Source: Chryseobacterium sp. SSA4.19 (GTDB lineage: Bacteria; Bacteroidota; Bacteroidia; Flavobacteriales; Weeksellaceae). From it: a DNA stretch of 64,000 bases. Location: contig NZ_JAKVIP010000021.1 in NCBI RefSeq assembly GCF_022601875.1, forward strand, positions 1 through 64,000, written 5' to 3'. This document shows positions 9,194 through 18,640 of the stretch, one piece after another. A program made the position numbers and the translations under genes. The notes under the pieces were generated by a model, which was not told where the DNA came from, did not search any database, and saw only the letters and a list, made by a program, of their open reading frames with translations. How positions within the stretch are numbered: the stretch's first letter is position 1; each line of letters opens with the position of its first letter.

Positions 9194-10197
9194 TACGGAG
9201 CCTGGATTTTTGCCAAAATCCTGCTGATAATTTCTTCTGTTGAAATATTTTCAGCCTCAGCTTCGAAAGTCAGCCCGATTCTATGCCTTAAAACGTCATT
9301 AGCCAGCGACTTTACATCTTCAGGAATTACAAATGCCCTTCCTTTCAGGAAAGCATAGGCTCTTGATGCAATAGCCAGATTAATGGACGCTCTTGGTGAG
9401 GCACCAAAACTAATGTAATTTTTAAGTTCAGCAAGACCGTAATTTTCAGGATAACGGGTCGCAAAAACCATATCCAGAATATATTTCTCAATTTTTTCAT
9501 CGAGATAAATCTGATTGATGAGCTCTTTAGCCTCCACGATATGTTGCAGGGAAATCACCGGTTTGATCACCGGCTGATGCGAAGTGGAAACCATCCTCAT
9601 CACAGTTCTTTCATCTTCAAACTTAGGATAGTCAATGGTGCACTTTAGCATAAAACGGTCGCTTTGGGCTTCCGGAAGAAGGTAAGTCCCTTCTTGGTCA
9701 ATCGGGTTTTGGGTTGCCAATACCAAGAATGGCTTTGGAAGCTTCATGGTTTCGTCGCCTATAGTCACCTGCTTTTCCTGCATCACCTCAAGAAGTGCCG
9801 ACTGTACCTTTGCGGGTGCACGGTTGATCTCATCCGCCAGAACAAAATTGGCAAAAACAGGACCTTTCTTTATTGAGAAATCATTGTCTTTAATATTGAA
9901 TATCATCGTTCCCACCACATCTGCAGGCAGCAGGTCCGGAGTAAACTGAATTCTTGAAAATTCACCATCGACTGCTTCGGCAAGAGTTTTAATCGCCAAT
10001 GTCTTAGCTAATCCCGGAACCCCTTCCAAGAGAACATGCCCGTTACCCAGAAGACCTACCAGCAGGCGGTCTATCATATATTCCTGGCCGATGATAATTT
10101 TATTGATTTCCTGTCTAAGGCGGGAAAAATAATAGTTTGCTTCTTTTATCTGTTCCGTGAGCTGACGGATGTCTTCAGCCTGATTAATCTCTGACAT
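9193..10197 (-). CDS. MoxR family AAA+ ATPase
   Basis: 334 residues from the ATG at 10197 (MSEINQ), preferred to an ATG 45 bases further upstream because MoxR proteins start about here. Walker A is GVPGLAKT (59-66) and Walker B plus sensor region is LADEINRAPAKVQSALLEVMQ, followed by ATQNPIDQEGTYLLPEAQ, all diagnostic of MoxR. It is a cytoplasmic ATPase thought to remodel or activate partner VWA-domain complexes. It is the first gene of the minus-strand operon running to batD. No clear -7 box is visible in the 250-base gap upstream. Confidence 0.9.
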   Translation of the reverse strand: MSEINQAEDIRQLTEQIKEANYYFSRLRQEINKIIIGQEYMIDRLLVGLLGNGHVLLEGVPGLAKTLAIKTLAEAVDGEFSRIQFTPDLLPADVVGTMIFNIKDNDFSIKKGPVFANFVLADEINRAPAKVQSALLEVMQEKQVTIGDETMKLPKPFLVLATQNPIDQEGTYLLPEAQSDRFMLKCTIDYPKFEDERTVMRMVSTSHQPVIKPVISLQHIVEAKELINQIYLDEKIEKYILDMVFATRYPENYGLAELKNYISFGASPRASINLAIASRAYAFLKGRAFVIPEDVKSLANDVLRHRIGLTFEAEAENISTEEIISRILAKIQAP

Positions 10198-10419
10198 ATC
10201 TTGATTTAAAATAATGGGTAAATTTCCAATAAATACCTGCATTAATCAACACAATTAATGCCATATTTGAGTTAAAGTTTGTTAAATATTCCGGGATTGA
10301 TGCAAGATCGAAAATCAGGATACTCTAAATAAACAACTCTATAATTTTATTTTTTCATAAAAAAATATAAATTTGTTTCCATTACCCTTTTAAAAATTGT
10401 CATTTCCAGTTTATTAAAC

Positions 10420-10427
10420 TATTTTTG
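10420..10427 (+). promoter_or_regulatory. Promoter of the dinB-rlmB operon
   Basis: TATTTTTG matches the -7 consensus TAnnTTTG, and TTG at 10397-10399 provides a -33 element with a 20-base spacer. The start codon at 10447 is 20 bases downstream. Confidence 0.6.
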
Positions 10428-10446
10428 GTGATTAAATTTTTGCAAA

Positions 10447-10917
10447 ATGAATTATCATTTTCAAGCACACAGACAGGTAAGGAAAAATCTTCTGAACATT
10501 TTACAGGATACTTCCCATGAAGACCTGCTGTTTATCCCGGACGGTTTTAACAATAATATATACTGGAACATCGCCCATACGGTTGCCACACAGCAGCTGC
10601 TACACTATTATCTAAGCGGGAATCCCTTCAGAATTGATAAATACTGGATTGAAACTTATAAAAAGGGGACGCTGCCAAACCTGAATGTGCAAAAATCAGA
10701 AGTAGAAGATCTGGAGTTTCTATTAACAGAAACCTCAAAGATCCTGATGAAAGATTATGACAGTGATTTCTTTTCAGATTACACACCTTATACCACGAGT
10801 TTCGGAATGGATTTGAAAAGTATTCAGGATGCAATTATTTTTAACAATATGCATGAATGCCTTCATTACGGGTATGTGATGTCTCAGAAAAGAGCCATTT
10901 TAGGAGAAAAATATTAA
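10447..10917 (+). CDS. DinB family protein
   Basis: 156 residues with the DinB four-helix-bundle pattern and the metal-ligand histidines: NIAHTV (first His) and HECLHYGYV (two His near the C-terminus). DinB-like proteins are metal-binding bundles, some acting as thiol-dependent (bacillithiol/mycothiol) transferases. That is relevant because this genome also encodes a YpdA-type bacillithiol disulfide reductase at 19.4 kb. The actual substrate is unknown. It is the first gene of a tight cluster with the two following genes. Confidence 0.8.
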   Translation: MNYHFQAHRQVRKNLLNILQDTSHEDLLFIPDGFNNNIYWNIAHTVATQQLLHYYLSGNPFRIDKYWIETYKKGTLPNLNVQKSEVEDLEFLLTETSKILMKDYDSDFFSDYTPYTTSFGMDLKSIQDAIIFNNMHECLHYGYVMSQKRAILGEKY

Positions 10918-10919
10918 TT

Positions 10920-11255
10920 ATGTCTGTAAGAGGAAGTTTTTATTTTAAAATAACAGTAACGGGAAATTTAATCGGAGAATACTTTAACAATTACAGTAAT
11001 GTATCTCTTTCTAAAAGTGCTAACAGAATTAATCCAGGAATAGGTTTTGTGGGGCAATATGTTACCTCTTGGAGTGAAAATCAAACAAGTGCAGAAATAA
11101 ATAAACTAACAATTGAAGAGATTTCTACCAATATGTTCAAATTAATCTGGACGGATATGAATGGAAAGGAAACATTTCACGGGAAAGCCTCTCTTCTAGA
11201 AAAAAATATAATTTACGGATATTACTCTGGAGAACAATTTATACAAGAACATTAA
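10920..11255 (+). CDS. Hypothetical protein in the dinB-rlmB operon
   Basis: 111 residues from ATG at 10920, two bases after the DinB stop codon; an in-frame extension upstream into dinB exists but is unlikely to be used. The stop overlaps the rlmB start by one base (TAATG), so it is translationally coupled on both sides. It is beta-rich, with no signal peptide or helix, and repeated aromatic/glycine turns (NPGIGFVGQY, IIYGYYSGEQF) suggest a small barrel or sandwich. I do not recognise a family. Confidence 0.6.
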   Translation: MSVRGSFYFKITVTGNLIGEYFNNYSNVSLSKSANRINPGIGFVGQYVTSWSENQTSAEINKLTIEEISTNMFKLIWTDMNGKETFHGKASLLEKNIIYGYYSGEQFIQEH

Positions 11256-12019
11256 TGGAAAATAACGATAAAAAAGACGATTTTATTTTCGGGTTGCGTC
11301 CCGTGATTGAAGCTATTGAATCAGGAAAAACAATTGACAAAATATTTGTTCAGAATGCTTTGCAGGGAGATATTTATGCCGAGCTTAAAGCCATCTTAGC
11401 CAAAAATAAAATTCGTCCCAACTATGTTCCGGTTGAAAAACTGAACCGTTTCACGCGAAAAAACCACCAGGGTGTAGTGGCTTTTATTTCAGATGTTCCG
11501 TTTCACAAAATAGAAGATATTGTTCCTCAATTATTTGAAGAAGGGAAAACACCTTTTTTATTAATCCTTGACCGCCTCACTGATGTCAGGAATTTCGGAG
11601 CCATCTGCAGAACGGCAGAATGTGTCGGGGTTGACGCGGTTATTATCCCTGAAAAAGGAGCTGCACCTATTAATTCCGATGCGATAAAAACTTCTGCTGG
11701 CGCGCTTTATAATGTAAAAATCTGCAAGGCGCCTAATCTTGCACATGTAGTTGATTACCTTCAGCAGAGCGGAATTTCTGTATTTGCAGCGAGTGAAAAG
11801 GCTCAGAAATTAATTTATGATGTAGATTTTAAAGCACCTTGTGCTGTGGTAATGGGAAATGAGGAAACCGGAATCTCCAAAGAAGTACTCCATCATTCAG
11901 ATGAGAAAATAAAATTACCGATTGAAGGAAAGACGCAGTCTCTAAATGTTTCTGTAGCCTGCGGAGCCATTTTATACGAAGCGGTACGACAGAAAATGGC
12001 AGTAGATTCCAGCTTGTAA
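11255..12019 (+). CDS. rlmB: 23S rRNA (guanosine-2'-O-)-methyltransferase RlmB, TrmH/SpoU family
   Basis: 254 residues: N-terminal SpoU substrate-binding domain (FGLRPVIEAIESGK) and C-terminal knotted methyltransferase domain with the three SPOUT motifs: NFGAICRTAECVGVDAVI (Arg motif 1), VVMGNEETGI (motif 2) and KLPIEGKTQSLNVSVACGAI (motif 3, the Ser/Asn of SAM binding). It methylates a ribose 2'-OH using S-adenosylmethionine. RlmB is the best match by the N-terminal domain, but another TrmH-family specificity is possible. Confidence 0.85.
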   Translation: MENNDKKDDFIFGLRPVIEAIESGKTIDKIFVQNALQGDIYAELKAILAKNKIRPNYVPVEKLNRFTRKNHQGVVAFISDVPFHKIEDIVPQLFEEGKTPFLLILDRLTDVRNFGAICRTAECVGVDAVIIPEKGAAPINSDAIKTSAGALYNVKICKAPNLAHVVDYLQQSGISVFAASEKAQKLIYDVDFKAPCAVVMGNEETGISKEVLHHSDEKIKLPIEGKTQSLNVSVACGAILYEAVRQKMAVDSSL

Positions 12020-12068
12020 TCTTAAATTTTCAGATCCACTTAAAAGTAATAAAATTAAAAAAAATCAA

Positions 12069-13121
12069 ATGAAAAATATAGCAGCATTAGCGCTTATCTC
12101 GACCATAGCTTTAGTTTCATGCAATAAAAAAGAAACAACCAAAACCACCAAAGTAGATCCTAAAACAGGGAAAACAATTACGGTAGAAGTTCCGGCTGAT
12201 TCTGTTGCAAAAGTAGAAGCAAACCCCGCTATAAAAGATTCTGCAGGCATTTATACCCAGACTTTTAAACTGGAAAAAGGAAAAACCTATCCTTTAACCA
12301 CTTACCAGAGAGATACCAAGACAATGACCGATCCTAAAGGGAAAACCCTGAACGGGACAAGCGAATCTACCGATGAAATGACTTTCACAGTGAATGATAT
12401 TAAAGGAAACGTATATGATATTACCCTGAACCTTATTGCTAAAAGAAATTCCCAGTCAGCAGACGGAAAAACCATTGTTGTGGATACCAAGTTACCAATT
12501 CCTAAAGAGGATGACCTGAAAATGATCTGGAATATTAACAAAGCCCTGACCGGAAATAAACTGAGCATGAAGATGGATACTAAAGGCAATGTGATCTCCA
12601 TTACAGGTTTTGATGCAGTCTATACAAAAGTTTCCAATGCAGTCGGCACTCTCATAAAGGATGCCAACCAGAAAGCTAGTGTGGTGGCCAGCCTTAAAGA
12701 ATCGTTCAATGAAAAAGTTCTGAAGGACCAGCTTAATAAAAACCTGACGATTATTCCTAAAAAAGGAGTAAAAGTAGGAGAAAAATGGACCAGCAGTGAA
12801 AATGCAGATGCCCAAGGTAAAGTAAAAGTCACTTCAAATTATATATTAAAAAGCGTAGGAAACGGCATTGCTGAAGTTTCCGTAACAGGAGGGATCCCTA
12901 AAAAAGAAGATAAACAAAAGCAGGGAGAAATTACCCACAGTTTAAGCAGTGAGCTGGCACAAAACGGAACGATTAAATTTGACCAGAATACAGGATGGAT
13001 CAACAACCAGAATATTTCCGTAAAAACCACACAGATTGAAACCATCTCCAACGGAAAAGAATCCCAGTCGATGAAAAGCGTTTCCAATTCTTCTGTTATG
13101 GTAAATCCGTCGGCGAAATAA
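12069..13121 (+). CDS. Lipoprotein of the DUF6263 type
   Basis: 350 residues with a lipoprotein signal ending in LVSC (Cys 18) followed by NKKE, so probably an outer-membrane or periplasmic lipoprotein. The mature part is Lys/Thr-rich with beta-strands and motifs such as GVKVGEKWTS and KGNVISITGFDAVY. The layout fits the DUF6263 family common in Chryseobacterium, an assignment from memory that a profile search should confirm. No enzymatic motif. Confidence 0.6.
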   Translation: MKNIAALALISTIALVSCNKKETTKTTKVDPKTGKTITVEVPADSVAKVEANPAIKDSAGIYTQTFKLEKGKTYPLTTYQRDTKTMTDPKGKTLNGTSESTDEMTFTVNDIKGNVYDITLNLIAKRNSQSADGKTIVVDTKLPIPKEDDLKMIWNINKALTGNKLSMKMDTKGNVISITGFDAVYTKVSNAVGTLIKDANQKASVVASLKESFNEKVLKDQLNKNLTIIPKKGVKVGEKWTSSENADAQGKVKVTSNYILKSVGNGIAEVSVTGGIPKKEDKQKQGEITHSLSSELAQNGTIKFDQNTGWINNQNISVKTTQIETISNGKESQSMKSVSNSSVMVNPSAK

Positions 13122-13148
13122 AAGAATTAAATTATTAAAAAAATAGCC

Positions 13149-14339
13149 TTGAAAAATTTATTTTATTCCGCATTATTTTTATTTTCAACTCTTGCTTATG
13201 GGCAAATAACTTTTGAAAACGGATATTTTATTGACCTTAATGGAGAGAAAAAGAATGTTTTAATAAAAAATTATGAATGGAAAAACAGTCCATCCAGTTT
13301 AGAATATAAAGTAGACGAGACTTCAGTTCCTTTACAATTAAAAATTTCTGATTTGAATGAATTCTCTGTTGGAAATCAGAAATATATAGCAAAAAACGTA
13401 ATGATTGATCGGTCTTCCTCTAAAATAGAATACTTGTCAACATCAAAGGATTTTACAAGTAACGAAGAAAGACTTTTATTGAAGCTAATTGTTGAAGGAG
13501 ATATTAGTCTTTATTCATATTCAGACGGTTCTGTTACTCGATTTTTTTATAAAAAATCAGATGATAATGAAATTAAGCCTTTGAGGTACAAGGAATATCT
13601 GGTGAATAATACACAGATTAAAAAAAATGAGGAGTATAAAAAACAATTAAATCAAATATTTATAAACAATAAAAATATTTCAGAAACCGATATTGATGGA
13701 TTGTCATATAATGAGAACCAATTGAAAAAAGTTTTTAAGATCTATAATAATATAAATGATCCTGAAAAAACGAATCGAAATGGCAAGGGGAATAATTTTA
13801 ATATTTATTTGAAACCGGGAATAGGCTTTTCGAATTATAAAATTTTACCACCCAGTGATAATTTGTCAATAGGAGTAAGAAAAGAAGATAAAATTATTTT
13901 TAGGGCTGCTGTAGAGCTGGAATATGTCTTACCTTTCAACAAAGGTAAATGGGCTATTTTTTTAGAACCGGCTTTCTTATCCGCAAAATTTGCTGTAACA
14001 GATTATAACAGAAGAAATTTTGAAGTAAACTATTCATCACTGCAGATTCCTTTAGGAGTAAAATATAATATGTTCATCAATCAAAGATCTAAAGTTTATG
14101 TAGCCGGCTTATTACAATATAATATGATGCTTGGTAAACATACTTTTTCTTCAGACAACAGGTCATATACAGGAGATGACCGTGTTTATCCATCCTTTGC
14201 CGCTGGTTATAATTATGATAAATTTGGTATTGAAATCAAATGGGGAGTAATTCCTCTCTTTTCCTCATCTTATTATGGACAGTATCATAATTTTGGAATG
14301 GATGGCATTAACCTTTCCGTTTCATACAAATTGTTTTAA
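13149..14339 (+). CDS. Outer-membrane beta-barrel protein (PorT-like), TTG start
   Basis: 396 residues starting at TTG. The frame upstream is open only to 13131 and contains no ATG, and the TTG gives a perfect signal peptide (1-19, ending AYGQ). After a mixed N-terminal domain (about 20-210) there is a barrel of alternating strands (from NIYLKPGIGFSNYK to INLSVSYKLF) ending in an aromatic residue, as outer-membrane barrels do. The function is unknown. It is followed after 11 bases by a DUF4834-like gene. Confidence 0.65.
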   Translation: MKNLFYSALFLFSTLAYGQITFENGYFIDLNGEKKNVLIKNYEWKNSPSSLEYKVDETSVPLQLKISDLNEFSVGNQKYIAKNVMIDRSSSKIEYLSTSKDFTSNEERLLLKLIVEGDISLYSYSDGSVTRFFYKKSDDNEIKPLRYKEYLVNNTQIKKNEEYKKQLNQIFINNKNISETDIDGLSYNENQLKKVFKIYNNINDPEKTNRNGKGNNFNIYLKPGIGFSNYKILPPSDNLSIGVRKEDKIIFRAAVELEYVLPFNKGKWAIFLEPAFLSAKFAVTDYNRRNFEVNYSSLQIPLGVKYNMFINQRSKVYVAGLLQYNMMLGKHTFSSDNRSYTGDDRVYPSFAAGYNYDKFGIEIKWGVIPLFSSSYYGQYHNFGMDGINLSVSYKLF

Positions 14340-14350
14340 ATTTTAAAATT

Positions 14351-14563
14351 ATGAAATATATTTTTGAGCTGGTATTAGCCGCAATTATCATTTTCTTTGT
14401 GTGGAATATTCTTAAAAGAATATTTTTCAAAACTTTTTACAGTTATAGATTTAACAATGAGAATACCAAGCAGGATATACAAGACTCAAATAAAAATAAT
14501 CAAAATATCAAGTGGGATGCCGAAACCGTAGACTACGAAGAGATCAAAGAAGATAAAAAATAG
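14351..14563 (+). CDS. Small membrane protein, DUF4834-like
   Basis: 70 residues: one N-terminal membrane helix (about 4-22), a basic segment, and an acidic end WDAETVDYEEIKEDKK that matches the DUF4834 signature (…VDYEEI). DUF4834 genes sit directly before YfhO genes in many Flavobacteriia, as here. The role is unknown; conserved linkage suggests it helps the YfhO-type glycosyltransferase in the inner membrane. Confidence 0.65.
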   Translation: MKYIFELVLAAIIIFFVWNILKRIFFKTFYSYRFNNENTKQDIQDSNKNNQNIKWDAETVDYEEIKEDKK

Positions 14564-14574
14564 ATAGCCCAATT

Positions 14575-14604
14575 CACCCTTTCAGATCAATACCTGAAAG
14601 GGTG
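14575..14604 (+). other. Perfect hairpin between the DUF4834 and yfhO genes
   Basis: An 11-bp perfect inverted repeat CACCCTTTCAG / CTGAAAGGGTG with an 8-base loop lies in the 60-base gap. There is no T-run after it, so it is not a classical terminator. It could be an mRNA processing or stability element, or a weak attenuator before the 848-residue membrane protein. Confidence 0.5.
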
Positions 14605-14623
14605 CTCAAATTAAAATACATGT

Positions 14624-17170
14624 ATGTTTAAGAAAAATAAAAATCTGGTTTTCATCCTGGCAAGTTTGGTAATATTTATCATCCTTGCCTTTGTATATGC
14701 CAATCCTGTCATCAATGGAAAGCAGCTTTTCCAGCATGATATCGTACAATATCGCGGTGGTGCCAAAGAGCTTTTGGATTACAGAGCCGATACCGGAAAT
14801 GAAACCTACTGGAGCGACTCCATGTTCGGAGGGATGCCAACCTATCAGATGGGAAGCCGGTTTAAAGGAGATCTTATTAAAGAAATTGATTCTAAGCTTA
14901 ATTTTTTTCCAAGGCCAGTCAATTATCTTTTTCTTCTTTTCGGGGGCTTTTTTCTTTTAGGGATGGTGGCTGTCAGAAACTGGAAGTATGCTCTGCTGGG
15001 CGCTACATTTTTCGGGCTTTCCACCTATTTTTATATTGCAATTGCTGCCGGGCATAATGGCAAAATTAATACGATTGAATATTTCGCACCGCTCCTGGCC
15101 GGGATTTTACTGGTCTATATCCGGAAGCAGTACATTTGGGGATTCATTGTCACGACCCTGTTTATGGGGCTTCAGATTGCAGCGAATCACCCGCAGATGA
15201 CGTATTATCTCTTCCTTGCATTAGGATTCTTATTCTTATCGGAATTGATCAGAGCGATACAGAAAAAAATAACAGTAAGGCATTTTTTAATTTCTTCAGG
15301 AATTATTGCCGCTTCATGTGTAATCGGGGTTGGAATGAATTCCCAAAGAATCATGGCCAATTCTGAATATATTAAAGAAACCGTCCGCGGAAAGCAGATA
15401 CTCACCAATGACAGCCACACGGGAGGAACTTCAGGAATGGATAAGGAAAGTATGCTGATGTGGAGCTACGGAAAGCTGGAGACCCTGAATCTTTTTATTC
15501 CAAGACTGATGGGTGGAGGAAGCCAGGAACCTGAAGGTAAGGAAATGATGGAGAAAGTCCAGGCTATGGTTCAGGAAAATGTAACCTCGCAGGCTGAAAT
15601 GGATAGAATCTCAAAAGGATTCGGAAGCCTGACCTACTGGGGAGACCAGCCGGGGACTTCAGGACCTGCATATCAGGGAGCCATTGTCTGTTTCCTTGCA
15701 GTGTTAGGATTCTTTTTTGCATGGAAGAAATACCGTTACTGGATCCTTGCAGCATCAATACTAACAATTTTTTTAGCCTGGGGAAGTAATTTAATGCCGG
15801 TTTCAGATTTCTTTATTGATTTTGTTCCTTTTTATAATAAATTCAGAGCACCTTCTTCTATACTGGTCATTATCGAATTGCTGTTCCCTTTGATAGCCAT
15901 TATCGGATTATACAGATTCTTCACTGATGAAAAACTGACGCAGGAATACAAACAGAAAATCCTGATGTATGTAAGCGGTGGGACCTTAGGCCTGGTTTTA
16001 ATCCTGTTAATCTTCGGAAAATCGTTATTAGGCTTCCATACAGAAAATGAGAAGACTTATCTTCCGCCTTTCCTGCTGGATTATCTGGTGGATGAAAGAT
16101 TTAAATTATTCAGGATCGATGCGATTAAAGCATTTATCTATGTAAGCATTGCCGCCGCAGTTTTGTTCTTAAGCTTGAAGAAAAAGTTAAGTCAGAACAT
16201 TGCACTTATTGTTATCGGTGTAGTCAGCTTATTTGATTTATGGTCCGTAAACAGGCGTTACTTAAATGATGAAAACTATGTTGATAAAATATTTGCTGAA
16301 AATCCTTTTCAGACGGAAAGCTCAGATCTTCTGGCAGAGAAAGTCCAGGGCAATCCTAATCTTGAACCGATTATAGCGAATGTCAATGTTAACAAGACCC
16401 TTGAAACTATTGCTGAAAAAGATAAGACCCATTACAGGATTTTTAATAATATACTGGGGACATTCAGTGAAACCAACACTTCCTATTTTAAATCTTCCAT
16501 CGGCGGATATCATGCAGTGAAACTGAGAAGGTATGATGATGTCATCAATGAATATTTCCAAGTGATGGATTCTGTAAAGGTTCCTAACATCCTGAATCTT
16601 CTGAATGCAAAATATTGGGTGGTAGGCGGACCGGAACAGCCACAAGCTGTTCCCAACCCTAAAGCCAATGGAAACGCATGGTTTGTAAGCGATCTTAAAT
16701 TTGCAGATTCTCCTAATCAGGAGATTAAATCCATCGGTGTTATCGACAGTAAAAAGACAGCGGTGATCTCTTCTTCCGATAAAAAGTATTTCGATGGGAA
16801 AACCGTTCAGGCAGACTCTGCGGCATTTATTAATTTAACGAAATATCAGCCGAATGAGTTGGAATTCAAAACCCAGTCTAAAACTCCGCAACTGGCCGTA
16901 TTTTCTGAAATTTATTATCCTCACGGTTGGAAAATGTTCATTGACGGGAGAGAGGTTACGTATATCAAAGCAGACTATTTATTACGTGCCGTACACGTTC
17001 CTGCAGGAAGCCACAATATCAGAATGATTTTTGAACCTCAGGTGATTGAAACCGGAAAATGGATTTCTCTTCTCTGCTTCGGATTGTTTATTCTGTTAAG
17101 CGGTCTCGGAATTTATTTTATGTACCGAAAAAAAGAGAACAGAAAAGAAAGCATTGTTGAAAAGCAGTAG
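14624..17170 (+). CDS. YfhO-type polytopic membrane glycosyltransferase
   Basis: 848 residues with about a dozen or more membrane helices, an N-terminal NPVINGKQLFQHDIVQYRGG loop with the acidic residues expected of a GT-C active site, AAGHNGKINTIEYFAP, and a C-terminal periplasmic beta-domain (…YYPHGWKMFIDG) followed by a final helix. This is the YfhO architecture. YfhO proteins transfer sugars from lipid carriers to envelope polymers in other phyla. It is probably involved in glycosylating an envelope component; the acceptor is unknown. A glycosyltransferase gene follows. Confidence 0.8.
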   Translation: MFKKNKNLVFILASLVIFIILAFVYANPVINGKQLFQHDIVQYRGGAKELLDYRADTGNETYWSDSMFGGMPTYQMGSRFKGDLIKEIDSKLNFFPRPVNYLFLLFGGFFLLGMVAVRNWKYALLGATFFGLSTYFYIAIAAGHNGKINTIEYFAPLLAGILLVYIRKQYIWGFIVTTLFMGLQIAANHPQMTYYLFLALGFLFLSELIRAIQKKITVRHFLISSGIIAASCVIGVGMNSQRIMANSEYIKETVRGKQILTNDSHTGGTSGMDKESMLMWSYGKLETLNLFIPRLMGGGSQEPEGKEMMEKVQAMVQENVTSQAEMDRISKGFGSLTYWGDQPGTSGPAYQGAIVCFLAVLGFFFAWKKYRYWILAASILTIFLAWGSNLMPVSDFFIDFVPFYNKFRAPSSILVIIELLFPLIAIIGLYRFFTDEKLTQEYKQKILMYVSGGTLGLVLILLIFGKSLLGFHTENEKTYLPPFLLDYLVDERFKLFRIDAIKAFIYVSIAAAVLFLSLKKKLSQNIALIVIGVVSLFDLWSVNRRYLNDENYVDKIFAENPFQTESSDLLAEKVQGNPNLEPIIANVNVNKTLETIAEKDKTHYRIFNNILGTFSETNTSYFKSSIGGYHAVKLRRYDDVINEYFQVMDSVKVPNILNLLNAKYWVVGGPEQPQAVPNPKANGNAWFVSDLKFADSPNQEIKSIGVIDSKKTAVISSSDKKYFDGKTVQADSAAFINLTKYQPNELEFKTQSKTPQLAVFSEIYYPHGWKMFIDGREVTYIKADYLLRAVHVPAGSHNIRMIFEPQVIETGKWISLLCFGLFILLSGLGIYFMYRKKENRKESIVEKQ

Positions 17171-17238
17171 AATTAATACTATCATTTCTCCACTTTTTGT
17201 ACTACATTCACAATAAAAGAAAGAACGTTTCTTGATTA

Positions 17239-18534
17239 ATGGAACAGAAAAAAATCCTTATTATTACCTATTACTGGCCTCCTGCAGGAGGCCCGGGTGT
17301 TCAGAGATGGTTGAAATTTGCAAAATATCTGCCTGAATCCGGCTGGAAACCTATCATTTACACCCCTGAAAATCCAAGCTATCCCCTGATTGATGAGAAC
17401 TTACTGAAAGATGTTCCTGAACATATTGAAGTGATAAAGACAAAAATATGGGAACCTTATCAGATAGCCGAAAAGCTGAATAAAAGCAATAAAAAATTCA
17501 AAGCGGGGCAATTTGATGTCGGGAAAAATCAAAGCTGGAAATCGAGACTTTCCATTTGGGTCAGAGGGAATTTTTTTATTCCCGATGCCAGGGTATTCTG
17601 GGTAAAGCCATCCGCTACATTTTTAGAGAAGTACATCAGGGAAAATAAAATTGATTTAGTCGTAACCTCCGGTCCGCCCCATTCACTGCATTTGATCGGC
17701 CTACATTTGAAAAAAGCGTTACCCACTATAAAATGGATTGCCGATTTTCGTGATCCGTGGACAGAAATTTCCTATTACAAACACCTGAAACTGACCCAAC
17801 GATCTGACCAAAAACACCGGACCATGGAACGTGATGTTTTCAGGACTGCAGATATTACCTTAGCCACCAGCTATACAGACGCGGAAAATTTCCGTAAAAA
17901 CGGAGCCAATGCCGTTTGTATTACCAATGGCTTCGATGAAAGCGATGCCCAAAATTCGGCGGTAAAAAACGACCAGGCAACAGACAAGTTTATCCTAAGT
18001 TATATTGGGGTTTTGGAACAACTGAGAAATCCCGAAAATCTTTGGAAAGCACTTAATGATCTGGTTCTTAATAATTCCGATTTTTCAGAAAATTTTACAC
18101 TGAAATTTGCAGGAAGAATTGATGATAAAATTTTAAATTCACTTGAGAATACAAGTTTAAAAAAGCATATTTCAAACCTGGGCTACCTTTCTCATGACAA
18201 GGCCATTGAAGAAATGAAAAAGTCTTCGCTGTTACTAATCACTAACTTTCCGAATGAATCTTCCAAAGGGATCATTCCCGGGAAAATTTTTGAATATCTG
18301 GCGACAGGAAAACAAATTATTTCTTTCGGGCCAGATAAAGCGGATGTCGCTACCATATTAGATGAAACCAAAGCAGGAAAACATTTCAGTTATCAGGATA
18401 CTGAGTCTATCAAAGCTTTTATTCTGGAAAAATTCGGGCTGTGGAAAAACGGTGCACTTGCTGAAAACACTCAAAGTATTGAACAGTTTTCAAGAAAGAA
18501 CCTGACTAAAAAGCTGGCAGAAATTTTAGAATAA
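17239..18534 (+). CDS. Glycosyltransferase, GT4-like (GT-B fold)
   Basis: 431 residues. The N-terminal domain has TYYWPPAGGPGVQRWLKFAKYL, the nucleotide-sugar glycosyltransferase opening typical of GT4 proteins of Bacteroidota, and VTSGPPHS and WIADFRDPW follow. The C-terminal domain has YIGVLEQLRNPENLW and the GT4 phosphate-binding region SSKGIIPGKIFEYLATGKQI with the E-x7-E-like end. It is cytoplasmic and probably adds a sugar in cell-surface polysaccharide or glycolipid synthesis together with the YfhO protein upstream. The substrate is not readable. Confidence 0.8.
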   Translation: MEQKKILIITYYWPPAGGPGVQRWLKFAKYLPESGWKPIIYTPENPSYPLIDENLLKDVPEHIEVIKTKIWEPYQIAEKLNKSNKKFKAGQFDVGKNQSWKSRLSIWVRGNFFIPDARVFWVKPSATFLEKYIRENKIDLVVTSGPPHSLHLIGLHLKKALPTIKWIADFRDPWTEISYYKHLKLTQRSDQKHRTMERDVFRTADITLATSYTDAENFRKNGANAVCITNGFDESDAQNSAVKNDQATDKFILSYIGVLEQLRNPENLWKALNDLVLNNSDFSENFTLKFAGRIDDKILNSLENTSLKKHISNLGYLSHDKAIEEMKKSSLLLITNFPNESSKGIIPGKIFEYLATGKQIISFGPDKADVATILDETKAGKHFSYQDTESIKAFILEKFGLWKNGALAENTQSIEQFSRKNLTKKLAEILE

Positions 18535-18571
18535 ATTCATTATTTCCAGTACTAAATTCGTAAACGTATAC

Positions 18572-18598
18572 AATCAGGTTGTTACAACTGATTTTTTT
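18572..18598 (+). terminator. Rho-independent terminator
   Basis: AATCAG-g-TTG / CAACTGATT stem (9 bp, one bulged G) with loop TTA, followed by seven T. It ends transcription after the glycosyltransferase gene. Confidence 0.7.
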
Positions 18599-18640
18599 GT
18601 CAGTTATTAAAAATGATTGGTATAACTTTATATTTATAAA

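Noticed and set aside
2274..10197. Missing batE as evidence of a broken operon
   Set aside because: batE is absent in many Flavobacteriia; all other reading frames are intact.
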